DNA from: Rhodococcus sp. OK519
GTDB taxonomy: Bacteria; Actinomycetota; Actinomycetes; Mycobacteriales; Mycobacteriaceae
Assembly (NCBI RefSeq): GCF_003051005.1
Contig: NZ_QAOW01000001.1
Span: 1 to 64,000, forward strand
Direction: 5' to 3'
DNA: 64,000 nucleotides
Shown here: piece after piece, positions 43,562-53,304 of the stretch
How the letters are laid out: each line of letters starts with the position of its first letter
Position numbering within the stretch: position 1 is the first letter of the stretch
Position numbers and translations under genes: made by a program
Notes under the pieces: model-generated
What the model was told of the DNA's origin: nothing
Database searches by the model: none
Seen by the model: the letters and a program-made list of their open reading frames with translations, nothing else

Positions 43562-44693
43562 CCGCTTCGTTCCGGACCCGGCAGCGGGCCGAGCACGCGC
43601 AGCGGCGAACTTCCGTCGCCTGCGCGCCTCGGCGCTGCCGATTCTGCAGTGCGGCCTGGCGGCGGGCCTGGCGTGGTGGTTCGCGACCGAGGTCATCGGG
43701 CACACCCGGCCCTTCTTCGCGCCGATCGCCGCCGTCGTCTCGCTGGGGTTGTCCCTCGGGGCTCGGATGCGCCGGTCGGTGGAACTGGTGTGCGGTGTCA
43801 CCGTCGGCATCGGTATCGGCGACCTGCTGATCGCGTTGATCGGAACCGGCGCGTGGCAGATCACGCTCGTCGTCACCCTCGCGATGGGGACGGCCGTACT
43901 GATCGGATCCGGCCCCATCTTCTCGATGCAGGCGGGGACGTCCGCGGTGCTGGTTGCGACCCTGCTGCCGCCGGGCGACGCCGCCGGATTCGAGCGCATG
44001 GTCGATGCGCTCGTCGGTGGGCTGGTGGGGATCGCCGTCGTCGCGGTCGTGCCCACGCATCCGGTGCGGCGGGCCAGGCGAGACGCGGCGGGAATCCTCG
44101 GTACCGCCGGCGAGGTGCTGCAACTGGTCGCCGACGGTCTCATCGAGAACGATCCCAAGCCGATCGAGAAGGCGCTGCACAAGGCCCGCGCGACGCAGTC
44201 GGCCATCGACTCGTTGCGCAGCAATCTGTCCGGAGGCAAGGAGATCAGCCGGATCTCCCCGCTGTACTGGGGTACTCGCGCCCGACTGGCGCGACTCACC
44301 GCGACAGCCGACCCGATCGACAACGCGATGCGCAACATTCGCGTTCTCTCGCGCCGGTCGCTCTCGCTGGTGCGCGACGACGAGATCCTCGACCCGCGGT
44401 TGGTCGACGAGATCGAGAAGCTCTCGCACGCACTCGACGTGCTGCGCCGGATGATCCTCGCCGAACCGGGGGAACAGCCGGATCAGGCCGAGGCGGCGCG
44501 GGTGCTGCGGACCGCGGCGTCCGGCATGAAGCCCGAACTGGTCGAGGGCGCGGGTATTTCCGCGACCGTCGTGTTCGCTCAGATCCGTTCGCTGATCGTC
44601 GATCTGCTGCGGGTCGCGGGGCTGGAACGGATCTCGGCGATCGCGACGCTGCCGCCGACCGTGCCCAAGCCTGCGTACCGCCCGGATCTCTGA
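43548..44693 (+). CDS. FUSC/aromatic-acid-exporter-like membrane protein
   Basis: 381-residue inner-membrane protein of the FUSC (ArAE/YccS-like) family. An N-terminal membrane domain of about six helices (PILQCGLAAGLAWWFAT, FFAPIAAVVSLGLSLGARM, ITLVVTLAMGTAVLIGSG) is followed by a cytoplasmic helical domain of about 200 residues. Related proteins are implicated in export of aromatic acids or fusaric acid. TTG at 43548, overlapping the DUF3151 gene by 14 bases, is the first plausible start; no ATG or GTG near it gives the family N-terminus. Start uncertain, family call firm. Confidence 0.8.
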   Translation: MASASRFVPDPAAGRARAAANFRRLRASALPILQCGLAAGLAWWFATEVIGHTRPFFAPIAAVVSLGLSLGARMRRSVELVCGVTVGIGIGDLLIALIGTGAWQITLVVTLAMGTAVLIGSGPIFSMQAGTSAVLVATLLPPGDAAGFERMVDALVGGLVGIAVVAVVPTHPVRRARRDAAGILGTAGEVLQLVADGLIENDPKPIEKALHKARATQSAIDSLRSNLSGGKEISRISPLYWGTRARLARLTATADPIDNAMRNIRVLSRRSLSLVRDDEILDPRLVDEIEKLSHALDVLRRMILAEPGEQPDQAEAARVLRTAASGMKPELVEGAGISATVVFAQIRSLIVDLLRVAGLERISAIATLPPTVPKPAYRPDL

Positions 44694-44703
44694 CCGCTTT
44701 CAT

Positions 44704-44723
44704 ATATGCGAATGTGTGCATAT
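44704..44723 (+). promoter_or_regulatory. Candidate ArsR/SmtB operator upstream of CDF exporter
   Basis: ATATGC-N8-GCATAT, part of a 24-nt AT-rich near-palindrome (44701-44724), lies 29-48 nt before the CDF start. It resembles ArsR/SmtB-family metal-responsive operators. No arsR-like gene lies nearby, so the regulator would be unlinked. Confidence 0.5.
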
Positions 44724-44751
44724 GATGGCCGAACCGACGAGGAGGTCGATC

Positions 44752-45678
44752 ATGGGAGCCGGTCACGGGCACAGCCACGGCAACACCGCAGCCGCGAACG
44801 GGGTAGGTCCGACGCCCACGCGCATCCGCAAGATGGTGATCGCGCTCGGCATCCTGCTCGCGTTCCTGGTCCTCGAGGTGGTCGTCGGACTGGCGATCGG
44901 CTCTCTCGCGCTGCTCGCGGACGCCGGTCACATGCTCACCGACGTCGTCGGCATGTCGATGGGCCTGGTGGCGCTACTCCTCGCGAAGCAGGGGTCCAAG
45001 GCCGCGGCCCGCACGTTCGGCTGGCACCGCGCCGAGGTGCTCACGGCGATGGCCAACGCTGTCCTGCTGCTCGGCGTCGCCGTGTTCGTCATGTACGAGG
45101 CCATCGGCCGCATCGGTGACGCCCCCGACATCCCCGGCGTCCCGCTGATGCTCACCGCTGCCGCGGGCCTGGCCGCCAACCTCGTCGTCATGCTCATGCT
45201 GCGCGCCGACGCCAAGGATTCGCTCGCCGTGCGGGGTGCGTATCTCGAGGTGCTCGCCGACGCCGTCGGCAGCGTCGGCGTCCTGATCGCCGGCGCCGCG
45301 CTGGTGCTGTTCAACTGGACGTACGCCGACATCGTCGTCGGTGTGCTGATCTCCCTGTGGGTCGTCCCGCGCGCGCTCAAGCTCGCGGGCTCGGCGCTGC
45401 GGATCCTCACGCAGGCCTCACCCGCCAACGTCGATGTCGATGCGGTCCGTGCCGACCTGCGTGCCGTGCCCGGCGTCTCGGACGTCCACGACCTGCACGT
45501 GTGGACGCTGACCACCGGCATGGACGTCGCGACCGTGCATCTCGCGACCGATTCCGATTCGCAGCGGGTGCTGACGGCGGCCAAGACCGTGCTGGACGCG
45601 CACGGCCTCAGCCACGCCACCGTCCAGGTCGAGTCGGGTGTCGAGGGATCCCGTTGCCAGGAGGACCTCACGTGGTGA
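44752..45678 (+). CDS. Cation diffusion facilitator (Zn/Cd/Co-type exporter)
   Basis: 308-residue CDF transporter with six helices and a cytoplasmic C-terminal metal-sensing domain. The N-terminus is His-rich (GAGHGHSHGN). Helix 2 has the site-A pair in LLADAGHMLTD (H and D). In helix 5 the usual HxxxD is ExxxD (LEVLADAVGSVGV), so site A has Glu instead of one His, which may shift metal preference. FGWHRAEV and DVHDLHVWTLTTG are family-typical. GGAGG precedes ATG at 44752. The ArsR-like site upstream suggests metal-induced expression. Confidence 0.9.
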   Translation: MGAGHGHSHGNTAAANGVGPTPTRIRKMVIALGILLAFLVLEVVVGLAIGSLALLADAGHMLTDVVGMSMGLVALLLAKQGSKAAARTFGWHRAEVLTAMANAVLLLGVAVFVMYEAIGRIGDAPDIPGVPLMLTAAAGLAANLVVMLMLRADAKDSLAVRGAYLEVLADAVGSVGVLIAGAALVLFNWTYADIVVGVLISLWVVPRALKLAGSALRILTQASPANVDVDAVRADLRAVPGVSDVHDLHVWTLTTGMDVATVHLATDSDSQRVLTAAKTVLDAHGLSHATVQVESGVEGSRCQEDLTW

Positions 45679-45683
45679 TGGGA

Positions 45684-46607
45684 TCAGCGATAGCCGTCGG
45701 TGTTCGCCGGTAGGTCGCGATCCTGCACCTCGACGAGGTACCGCCAGCAGTCGGGACGGGAGCCGTCGATGTCGGTGAAGCCGTAGCGCTGCGCCAGTTG
45801 TCCGCTCGAGACGACCTGGCCGCTGTAGCCGCCCGCGTCGGGTGCGGTGGCCAGTGCCGCGACTGCTCGGCCCACGAACGTCGGCGACTCCGATATCGCG
45901 AAATGCGGCACCCGGGCGAGGGCGTCGCGCCAGTTGTCCTCGGTGACGCCGAAGACCTCGAGCATCATCTCCGACCGCAGCCACCCCGGGGTCACCGCGA
46001 CCGCCGCGCCGCCGTGTGGGGCCATCTCGTACGCCTGCGCGGTGGTCATCCGCTGCACCGACGCCTTGACCAGGTCGTAGTAGAAGCCGACGTGGTGCCG
46101 GTACGCGACGTTGTAGTCCGCGGTGCCGTCGGTCATCTCGACGACCAGACCGCCGGGCCGGCGGATCAGCAGCGGCAGCGCGAAGTGGCTGGTGATCACG
46201 TGGGTGTCGATGCCCATCCGCAGCATGCGCAGGCCACCGTCGAGGTCGTGCTCCCACAGCGTGGTGCCGAACTGGGCGTACCGGTCGCCGCCGAAGATGT
46301 CGTTGACCAGGATGTCGAGGCGCCCGTGCTCGGTGTCGATCCGGTCGATCAGGGCGCGCACCTGATCGGGTTCGAGGTGGTCGACGCGCAGCGCGACCCC
46401 GTTCCCGCCGGCGCGGGCCATGAGTTCGCCGGTCTCCTCGATGGTTTCGGGCCGGCCGATCTCGGACCGGCCGGCCACCCTGCTGCTGCGGCCGGTCGCG
46501 TAGACGGTGGCGCCCGCCCGGGCCAACTCGACCGCGATCGCCCGTCCCGCCCCGCGCGTCGCGCCGGCGACCAGTGCGACCTTCCCTGTGAGGTCCGGGG
46601 CGCTCAC
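45684..46607 (-). CDS. SDR oxidoreductase (atypical)
   Basis: 307-residue SDR. The cofactor loop is GATRGAGRA (TGxxxGxG modified to AGATRGAG) near residue 15. The conserved NNAG is replaced by VNDIFGGD. The catalytic region reads TDGTADYNVAY, then YYDLVKAS with Tyr-x3-Lys. This group of actinobacterial SDRs is found beside small PPOX or nitroreductase-like proteins. GTG at 46607 overlaps the upstream stop (GTGA), coupling it to the PPOX gene. Substrate unknown. Confidence 0.82.
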   Translation of the reverse strand: MSAPDLTGKVALVAGATRGAGRAIAVELARAGATVYATGRSSRVAGRSEIGRPETIEETGELMARAGGNGVALRVDHLEPDQVRALIDRIDTEHGRLDILVNDIFGGDRYAQFGTTLWEHDLDGGLRMLRMGIDTHVITSHFALPLLIRRPGGLVVEMTDGTADYNVAYRHHVGFYYDLVKASVQRMTTAQAYEMAPHGGAAVAVTPGWLRSEMMLEVFGVTEDNWRDALARVPHFAISESPTFVGRAVAALATAPDAGGYSGQVVSSGQLAQRYGFTDIDGSRPDCWRYLVEVQDRDLPANTDGYR

Positions 46608-47068
46608 CGGCTGATCCTCGTGACGTCGGCGCCGGGCCGCCAGAGGTCGACGTGCAGGCGGTCGTCCGACACCGTGGTCAGCACCACCTCGTCGACGCCG
46701 AGTTCGAAGATCTGCGCGTCGTCGCCGGGGTTCTGCGGGTAAGAGTCGAGGATCGCCCGCTTCTCGGCGCCGGTCAGTTCGCGGGCGCGTCCGGAGATCT
46801 TGGCGTCACCGCCTTCCATCGTGTGGTGACCCGGATTCGAGTGCAGCGAGTAGCGCGGATCTCGTTGCAGGTCCCGGACCTTCCGCGCGCCCGGCATCGA
46901 ACCGAGGACCAGCAGTCCGCGAAAGATCTCCACCTCGGTGCCGCTCACCCGCGGTGAACCGTCGGCGCGCAGCGTCGCCAGGACGTGGTGCTTGTGCGCG
47001 GTCAGCCGCGCCCGGACGGCCTCCGCGAGCGCCGGGGCCGCGTCGCCGAATTCCTGCCAAGTTGTCAT
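46604..47068 (-). CDS. PPOX-class flavin/F420-binding protein
   Basis: 154-residue split-beta-barrel protein of the pyridoxamine-phosphate-oxidase-like superfamily. Landmarks are KHHVLATLRADGSPRVSGTEVEI, LVLGSMPGARKVRDLQRDPRYSLH and KISGRARELTGAE. The class includes F420- or FMN-dependent reductases and haem-binding proteins; the cofactor cannot be fixed from the sequence. It heads a two-gene operon with the downstream SDR and diverges from a WYL regulator with a perfect operator palindrome between. ATG at 47068 gives the family N-terminus. Confidence 0.82.
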   Translation of the reverse strand: MTTWQEFGDAAPALAEAVRARLTAHKHHVLATLRADGSPRVSGTEVEIFRGLLVLGSMPGARKVRDLQRDPRYSLHSNPGHHTMEGGDAKISGRARELTGAEKRAILDSYPQNPGDDAQIFELGVDEVVLTTVSDDRLHVDLWRPGADVTRISR

Positions 47069-47087
47069 GCACCGAGTGTGCACAACC

Positions 47088-47112
47088 ATCACTGACATCT
47101 GCTGTCAGTGAT
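47088..47112. promoter_or_regulatory. Operator palindrome for the WYL regulator
   Basis: ATCACTGACA (47088-47097) and TGTCAGTGAT (47103-47112) are perfect 10-bp inverted repeats 5 nt apart, in the 62-nt gap between the divergent PPOX and WYL genes. It covers the -35 region of the WYL promoter (-10 TAGGCT at 47119-47124), so the regulator probably autoregulates and controls the PPOX-SDR pair. Confidence 0.75.
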
Positions 47113-47130
47113 TTTTCGTAGGCTGGGTGC

Positions 47131-48090
47131 GTGCGATCCAGTCGGCTGCTCGACCTCATGCTGCGCCTGCAGGGCGGGCCCGGGACCACCGCCGCGCGCC
47201 TGGCGGAGCAACTCGACGTCTCGGTCCGGACGGTGTACCGCGACGTCGCGGCGCTGCAGGCGGCGGGCGTGCCGTTGTACACCGAGAGCGGGCCCGGCGG
47301 CGGGATCCGGCTGCTCGACGGCTGGCAGTCCAAGCTGTCCGGTATGACGGGGGCCGAGACGTCGGCGCTGATGCTGCTCGGCATCCCGGGCGTCGCGCAG
47401 GATTTGGGACTCGGCGACGTGACGGCGCGCGCGGAGTCGAAACTGCTGGGGGCGCTGCCGCTTCCGCTCCGGGCCGGCGCCCTGCTGTGGCGCGAACGAC
47501 TGCACGTGGATGCTCCTGGCTGGTTCGAATCGGCGCCGTCGGGCGAGTACCTGCCGGCGGTCGCATCCGCCGTCTTCGAGGGCCGACGACTGGTGATCCG
47601 ATACCGCCGCCGGGGCGGCGACAGCATGCGCACCCTCGACCCCCTCGGCCTGGTCGCGAAGGCCGGCGTCTGGTATCTCGTGGCGCGGCACCGCGACCGG
47701 ACGCTGTCGTATCGGGTGTCCCGCATCGACGCCGCCACCGTGCTCCCCGATCCGGTCCGGCGGCCCGACGGGTTCGACCTGTCCGCGTGGTGGGCGCAGT
47801 CGACGGCCGAGTTCGACCGGGCGCTGCTCCGCTTTCCGTGTCGGGTCCGCCTGTCGCCGCGTGCATGGCGGCGGCTGCGGTCGGTGGTGGGAGAGGAGGC
47901 GGCGCGGGTGGAGGCGTCCGATCCGGACGAACAGGGCTGGGTGACCGTCGATCTGCGTCTCGAGGCCGAAGACGTCGCGGTGGACCAGTTGCTCACCCTC
48001 GCCCCGGGCGTCGAGGTGCTGACGCCGATCACCCTGCGTCGGGCACTGGGGTCCGCGGCCCGGGACGTCGCACGGCTCAACGCGACGTAG
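47131..48090 (+). CDS. WYL-domain (YafY/DeoR-like) transcriptional regulator
   Basis: 319-residue regulator. The N-terminal HTH (residues about 5-60) has TAARLAEQLDVSVRTVYRDV. It is followed by the WYL domain (RRLVIRYRRRGGD, DPLGLVAKAGVWYLVARH) and a WCX-type C-terminus. WYL domains bind small ligands or nucleic acids. TAGGCT at 47119-47124 lies exactly six bases before the GTG, with no ribosome site, so a leaderless mRNA is predicted. It probably controls the divergent PPOX-SDR operon. Confidence 0.9.
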   Translation: MRSSRLLDLMLRLQGGPGTTAARLAEQLDVSVRTVYRDVAALQAAGVPLYTESGPGGGIRLLDGWQSKLSGMTGAETSALMLLGIPGVAQDLGLGDVTARAESKLLGALPLPLRAGALLWRERLHVDAPGWFESAPSGEYLPAVASAVFEGRRLVIRYRRRGGDSMRTLDPLGLVAKAGVWYLVARHRDRTLSYRVSRIDAATVLPDPVRRPDGFDLSAWWAQSTAEFDRALLRFPCRVRLSPRAWRRLRSVVGEEAARVEASDPDEQGWVTVDLRLEAEDVAVDQLLTLAPGVEVLTPITLRRALGSAARDVARLNAT

Positions 48091-48094
48091 CCTC

Positions 48095-48119
48095 CGCGCC
48101 GAAACTCGCTGTCGGCGCG
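48095..48119 (+). terminator. Weak terminator hairpin
   Basis: CGCGCCGA (48095-48102) pairs with TCGGCGCG (48112-48119), 8 bp with a 9-nt loop, a few nt after the WYL gene stop. No T-tract; a weak candidate. Confidence 0.4.
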
Positions 48120-48144
48120 CGGCGGCTTTCTCTACGATCCCGGC

Positions 48145-49059
48145 ATGGCTGATCCGCATCCGCACGTGTATTTCGGTGATCGACTCGTCCCGGCCCGGGA
48201 GGCGACGCTCGGGGTCGCGACTTCGGCGATTCTGTACGGCCTCAGCGTGTACACGGTGTTCCCGGTGCACGTCGACGGCGGCGCCCGGTCCGCGTTCCGG
48301 CTGCAGGACCATTACCGGCGTCTCGTCGAGTCCTGCAAGATCATCGGCATCGACCGCTTCGCCGACGAGTGGAGTTTCGACCGGTTCGTCGCCGCGGCCA
48401 CCGAACTCGTCGCCGCGAACGCACCGACGTCCGACGTCTTCGTCCGCGCAACCGTGCACGTCGACGAGTCGATTCCGGGCACCCGGGTGCGGGGCTGCCA
48501 CACCGTGGTCTCGATGTTCGTCTACGACGCCGTGCCGATCGTGCCGCAGGACGGGATGCGGCTGGGGACCAGCACGTGGCGTCGCATCCCCGACTATGCG
48601 ATCCCGTCGCGGGCCAAGGTCAACGGCGCGTATGTCAACTCGGTGCTGGCCAAGCAGGGTGCGATCGACGCCGGGTACGACGATGCGATCTTCCTCGACG
48701 GGGCCGGGCACGTGTGCGAGCTGAGCGCGGCCAACATCTTCCTGGTCCGCGGCGGCACGCTGATCACCCCGGACGTCTCGTGCGACATTCTCGACGGCAT
48801 CAACCGGCGCACGCTGCTCACCCTCGCCGCGGAGGAGGGGATCCCGGTCGTGGAGCGGACCGTCGATCTCACCGAGCTGTACATCGCCGACGAGGTGTTC
48901 GCCACCGGGACGTCGGCCGGGGTGGCGCCGGTGGTCGAGGTGGACGGGCGCGCGGTCGGGGACGGCGCGACGGGGCCCGTGTGCGAGGTGCTGCGCAAGC
49001 GGCACGCAGCGGCGCTGCGCTCCGACGACGTCCACGGCTGGGTCTCCTACCTGCGGTGA
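48145..49059 (+). CDS. Class IV aminotransferase (branched-chain-type)
   Basis: 304-residue PLP enzyme of fold type IV, in the family of branched-chain aminotransferases and aminodeoxychorismate lyases. The Schiff-base lysine is in SRAKVNGAYVNSVLAK. The phosphate-binding and dimer motifs are VCELSAANIFLVRGG and DGINRRTLLTLA. TACGAT at 48133-48138 lies six bases before the ATG, so its mRNA is predicted leaderless. It may act as a branched-chain aminotransferase or, with the adjacent chorismate mutase, on aromatic keto acids; the choice is open. Confidence 0.85.
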   Translation: MADPHPHVYFGDRLVPAREATLGVATSAILYGLSVYTVFPVHVDGGARSAFRLQDHYRRLVESCKIIGIDRFADEWSFDRFVAAATELVAANAPTSDVFVRATVHVDESIPGTRVRGCHTVVSMFVYDAVPIVPQDGMRLGTSTWRRIPDYAIPSRAKVNGAYVNSVLAKQGAIDAGYDDAIFLDGAGHVCELSAANIFLVRGGTLITPDVSCDILDGINRRTLLTLAAEEGIPVVERTVDLTELYIADEVFATGTSAGVAPVVEVDGRAVGDGATGPVCEVLRKRHAAALRSDDVHGWVSYLR

Positions 49060-49140
49060 TGCCGGGTTCACGCGGCCTGTTCGAGATCGGGTAGTGAACT
49101 ACCTACGTGCCTACGCGGACGCGTACCTAGCGTTTACGGC

Positions 49141-49446
49141 ATGACCAGCGCACAGGTAACGAACATGTCGGCCACCCCCTCGGCAGACCGTCGATCGGAC
49201 GTCGACATCGAGCAGCTTCGCAGCGAGATCGATCGCCTGGACGCACAGATTCTCGCGGCGATTCAGCAGCGCACCGAACTCTCCCGTCTGATCGGTGAGG
49301 TACGCATGCTCGGCGGCGGCACCCGCTTGGTGCACACCCGAGAAATGAGGGTGTTGTCGCGTTTCGACGACCTGGGGCCGGAGGGGCACACGCTCGCGCT
49401 GTTGCTTCTCAGGCTCGGACGGGGGCGTCTGGGTCATGCCATGTGA
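49141..49446 (+). CDS. Chorismate mutase (AroQ type)
   Basis: 101-residue monofunctional chorismate mutase that makes prephenate for Phe and Tyr. The helical core reads IEQLRSEIDRLDAQILAAIQ, QRTELSRLIGEVRMLGG, then HTREMRVLSRF; the key residues R, E and Q are kept. The length and sequence resemble the intracellular mycobacterial enzyme (Rv0948c), which is activated by DAHP synthase. The C-terminus LLLLRLGRGRLGH is the extended tail. TAGCGT at 49128-49133 seven bases before the ATG suggests a leaderless message. Confidence 0.92.
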   Translation: MTSAQVTNMSATPSADRRSDVDIEQLRSEIDRLDAQILAAIQQRTELSRLIGEVRMLGGGTRLVHTREMRVLSRFDDLGPEGHTLALLLLRLGRGRLGHAM

Positions 49447-49488
49447 CCGGCCGGCCTCGATCAGGAACCGATCGGGGCCGGCGCGGTC
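49445..49488 (+). terminator. Terminator hairpin after chorismate mutase
   Basis: CCGGCCTCGATC-like left arm (49445-49462) pairs with GATCGGGGCCGG-like right arm (49470-49488) with one bulge. It sits just after the chorismate mutase stop and before the convergent M50 protease gene. No T-tract. Confidence 0.6.
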
Positions 49489-49509
49489 ACGCCCAACCGA
49501 TCCGGCGGA

Positions 49510-50286
49510 TCAGCTGCGCCAGAACTGCATGAGGTAGTTGCCGAACATCGCGTAGACGTCGGGCACACCGGACAGTTCGAACAGCGAGTAGATCGCATCG
49601 AAGAAGACGGTGTTGATCTGTGGCACGAACAGCAGCGCGATCAGCACGAGCAGGCCGAACGGCTTGACCTTGTCGAGCGACGCCCGCGTGCTCGGCTTCA
49701 GGTGCGGTTCCAGGGCGCCGTAGCCGTCGAGGCCGGGGACCGGCAGCAGGTTCAGGACCGTCGCCATCACCTGCAGGAACGCCAGGAAACTCAGGCCCCA
49801 CCAGAACACCTGGTGATCGCCGTCCATGCCGAACAGTCGGATGATCACCAACAGTACGGCTGCCGCCACCGCATTCACCGCAGGTCCGGCGAGGCTGACG
49901 CGGGTTTGCGCCCGCGGCGACATCAGTCCGGTCTGCAGGTAGACGGCTCCGCCGGGCAGGCCGATGCCGCCGAGCGCCAGGAAGAGCACCGGCAATCCGA
50001 TCGACAGCAGCGGCTGGGTGTACTTGCGCGGGTCGAGCGTCAGGTAGCCCCGCATCACGACGTCGTGGTCGCCGTTTCGCCACGCGACGAACGCGTGCGC
50101 GAACTCGTGCAGACAGAGGGTGACGACCCAGCCCGCGACGACCAGCAGGAACACGCCGATCCGACCCGACGCCTCGTTGCCCGTGGCCCGCCACGCGAGG
50201 ACGCCGCCGACCGCCGCGATCGCCACGATGCCCAGGAATACCGGGCTCGGTCGGACGAGGCTGCGGGGTCGCGCGTCGGAGTACAT
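49510..50286 (-). CDS. Site-2-protease-family (M50) membrane protein
   Basis: 258-residue polytopic protein with the zinc-metalloprotease motif LHEFAHAF (HExxH) in the second helix and NLLPVPGLDG (the second zinc ligand site) near residue 190. It is a mini site-2 protease lacking PDZ or CBS domains, probably the counterpart of Rv0359. The family cleaves membrane-embedded anti-sigma or signal-peptide remnants, but this subgroup has no known substrate. GATACT at 50293-50298 (read leftward) lies six bases before the ATG, pointing to a leaderless transcript. Confidence 0.85.
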   Translation of the reverse strand: MYSDARPRSLVRPSPVFLGIVAIAAVGGVLAWRATGNEASGRIGVFLLVVAGWVVTLCLHEFAHAFVAWRNGDHDVVMRGYLTLDPRKYTQPLLSIGLPVLFLALGGIGLPGGAVYLQTGLMSPRAQTRVSLAGPAVNAVAAAVLLVIIRLFGMDGDHQVFWWGLSFLAFLQVMATVLNLLPVPGLDGYGALEPHLKPSTRASLDKVKPFGLLVLIALLFVPQINTVFFDAIYSLFELSGVPDVYAMFGNYLMQFWRS

Positions 50287-50312
50287 GCCCCCAGTATCCA
50301 GGCGCGGACGGC

Positions 50313-52563
<2,251 letters not shown>

Positions 52564-52587
52564 CTCTCCCCGCTCTCTGTATGTGTG

Positions 52588-52636
52588 GCCGAATGTCACA
52601 TGCGTTCAGTTGGACTGAACGCATGTGACATTCGGC
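52588..52636. terminator. Perfect 23-bp inverted repeat after purA
   Basis: The arms at 52588-52610 (starting GCCGAATGTCACATGC) and 52614-52636 are perfectly complementary over 23 bp with a 3-nt loop. It probably ends purA transcription. An 11-base fragment of the same arm (TGACATTCGGC) recurs at the end of the next gene (53287-53297), so it may also be a dispersed element. Confidence 0.75.
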
Positions 52637-52676
52637 GTTTCGGGGCTGTGAGGTTCTCGGCGGTTAACATCGGGGC

Positions 52677-53288
52677 ATGGCCCTCCTCTACGCGGCACAG
52701 CTCTCACCCACCAAACCGGAACTGATCGCGGCGTGGCTTCCGTCCGCGCCGTACTACTCCGGCGAGACGCCCACGATCGAGCCGATCGGGGCGTACCGAT
52801 TCGACGACCCGGACGGTGAGGTCGGCATCGAGACGCACCTGGTGCGCGACGCCGACGGCGCGGTGTACCAAGTGCCGCTGACGTATCGGTCGGCGGCACT
52901 GCCCGGCGCGCGCCTCGTCGGCGAGATGGATCACTCCGTGCTCGGTCGCCGTTACGTGTACGACGCGACCACCGACCCGGTCTATGTGCAGCAGTTGCTG
53001 GCCACCGTGCACGAGGGCGGTCGCGAGGCCGATCAGTTCGTCCACGTCGACGGCGCCGAGCCCGAGAAGATCGACGGCACCGCCCACGTACGGGGCACCG
53101 GTTCGGCCGATGGCCGGACGCCGGCCGTCACGGACGTTCGAGTCGTCGCCGACGGCACCGACACCGTGATCGAGGCGGGCGAGGTCACCGTCGTCGTGCA
53201 TCACCGGCCGGCCCAGGGTGAGCCGGACGGCCCGGCACTGCTCGGCGAATGGGATGGCGGCACCGGCGTGTTCGCCGCGGTGCGCTGA
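52677..53288 (+). CDS. Maltokinase N-cap-like stand-alone protein
   Basis: 203 residues matching the N-terminal cap domain of actinobacterial maltokinases (PF18085): PIGAYRFDDPDGEVGIETHL, VYQVPLTYRSAALPGARLVG and MDHSVLGRRYVYDATTDPVY. The kinase domain (HxDxH/DFE) is absent, so it cannot phosphorylate maltose. Stand-alone cap proteins are common in this order but of unknown role. TAACAT at 52665-52670 lies six bases before the ATG, suggesting a leaderless message. It sits between purA and a convergent amine-oxidase gene. Confidence 0.82.
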   Translation: MALLYAAQLSPTKPELIAAWLPSAPYYSGETPTIEPIGAYRFDDPDGEVGIETHLVRDADGAVYQVPLTYRSAALPGARLVGEMDHSVLGRRYVYDATTDPVYVQQLLATVHEGGREADQFVHVDGAEPEKIDGTAHVRGTGSADGRTPAVTDVRVVADGTDTVIEAGEVTVVVHHRPAQGEPDGPALLGEWDGGTGVFAAVR

Positions 53289-53304
53289 CATTCGGCCGAG
53301 CGGA

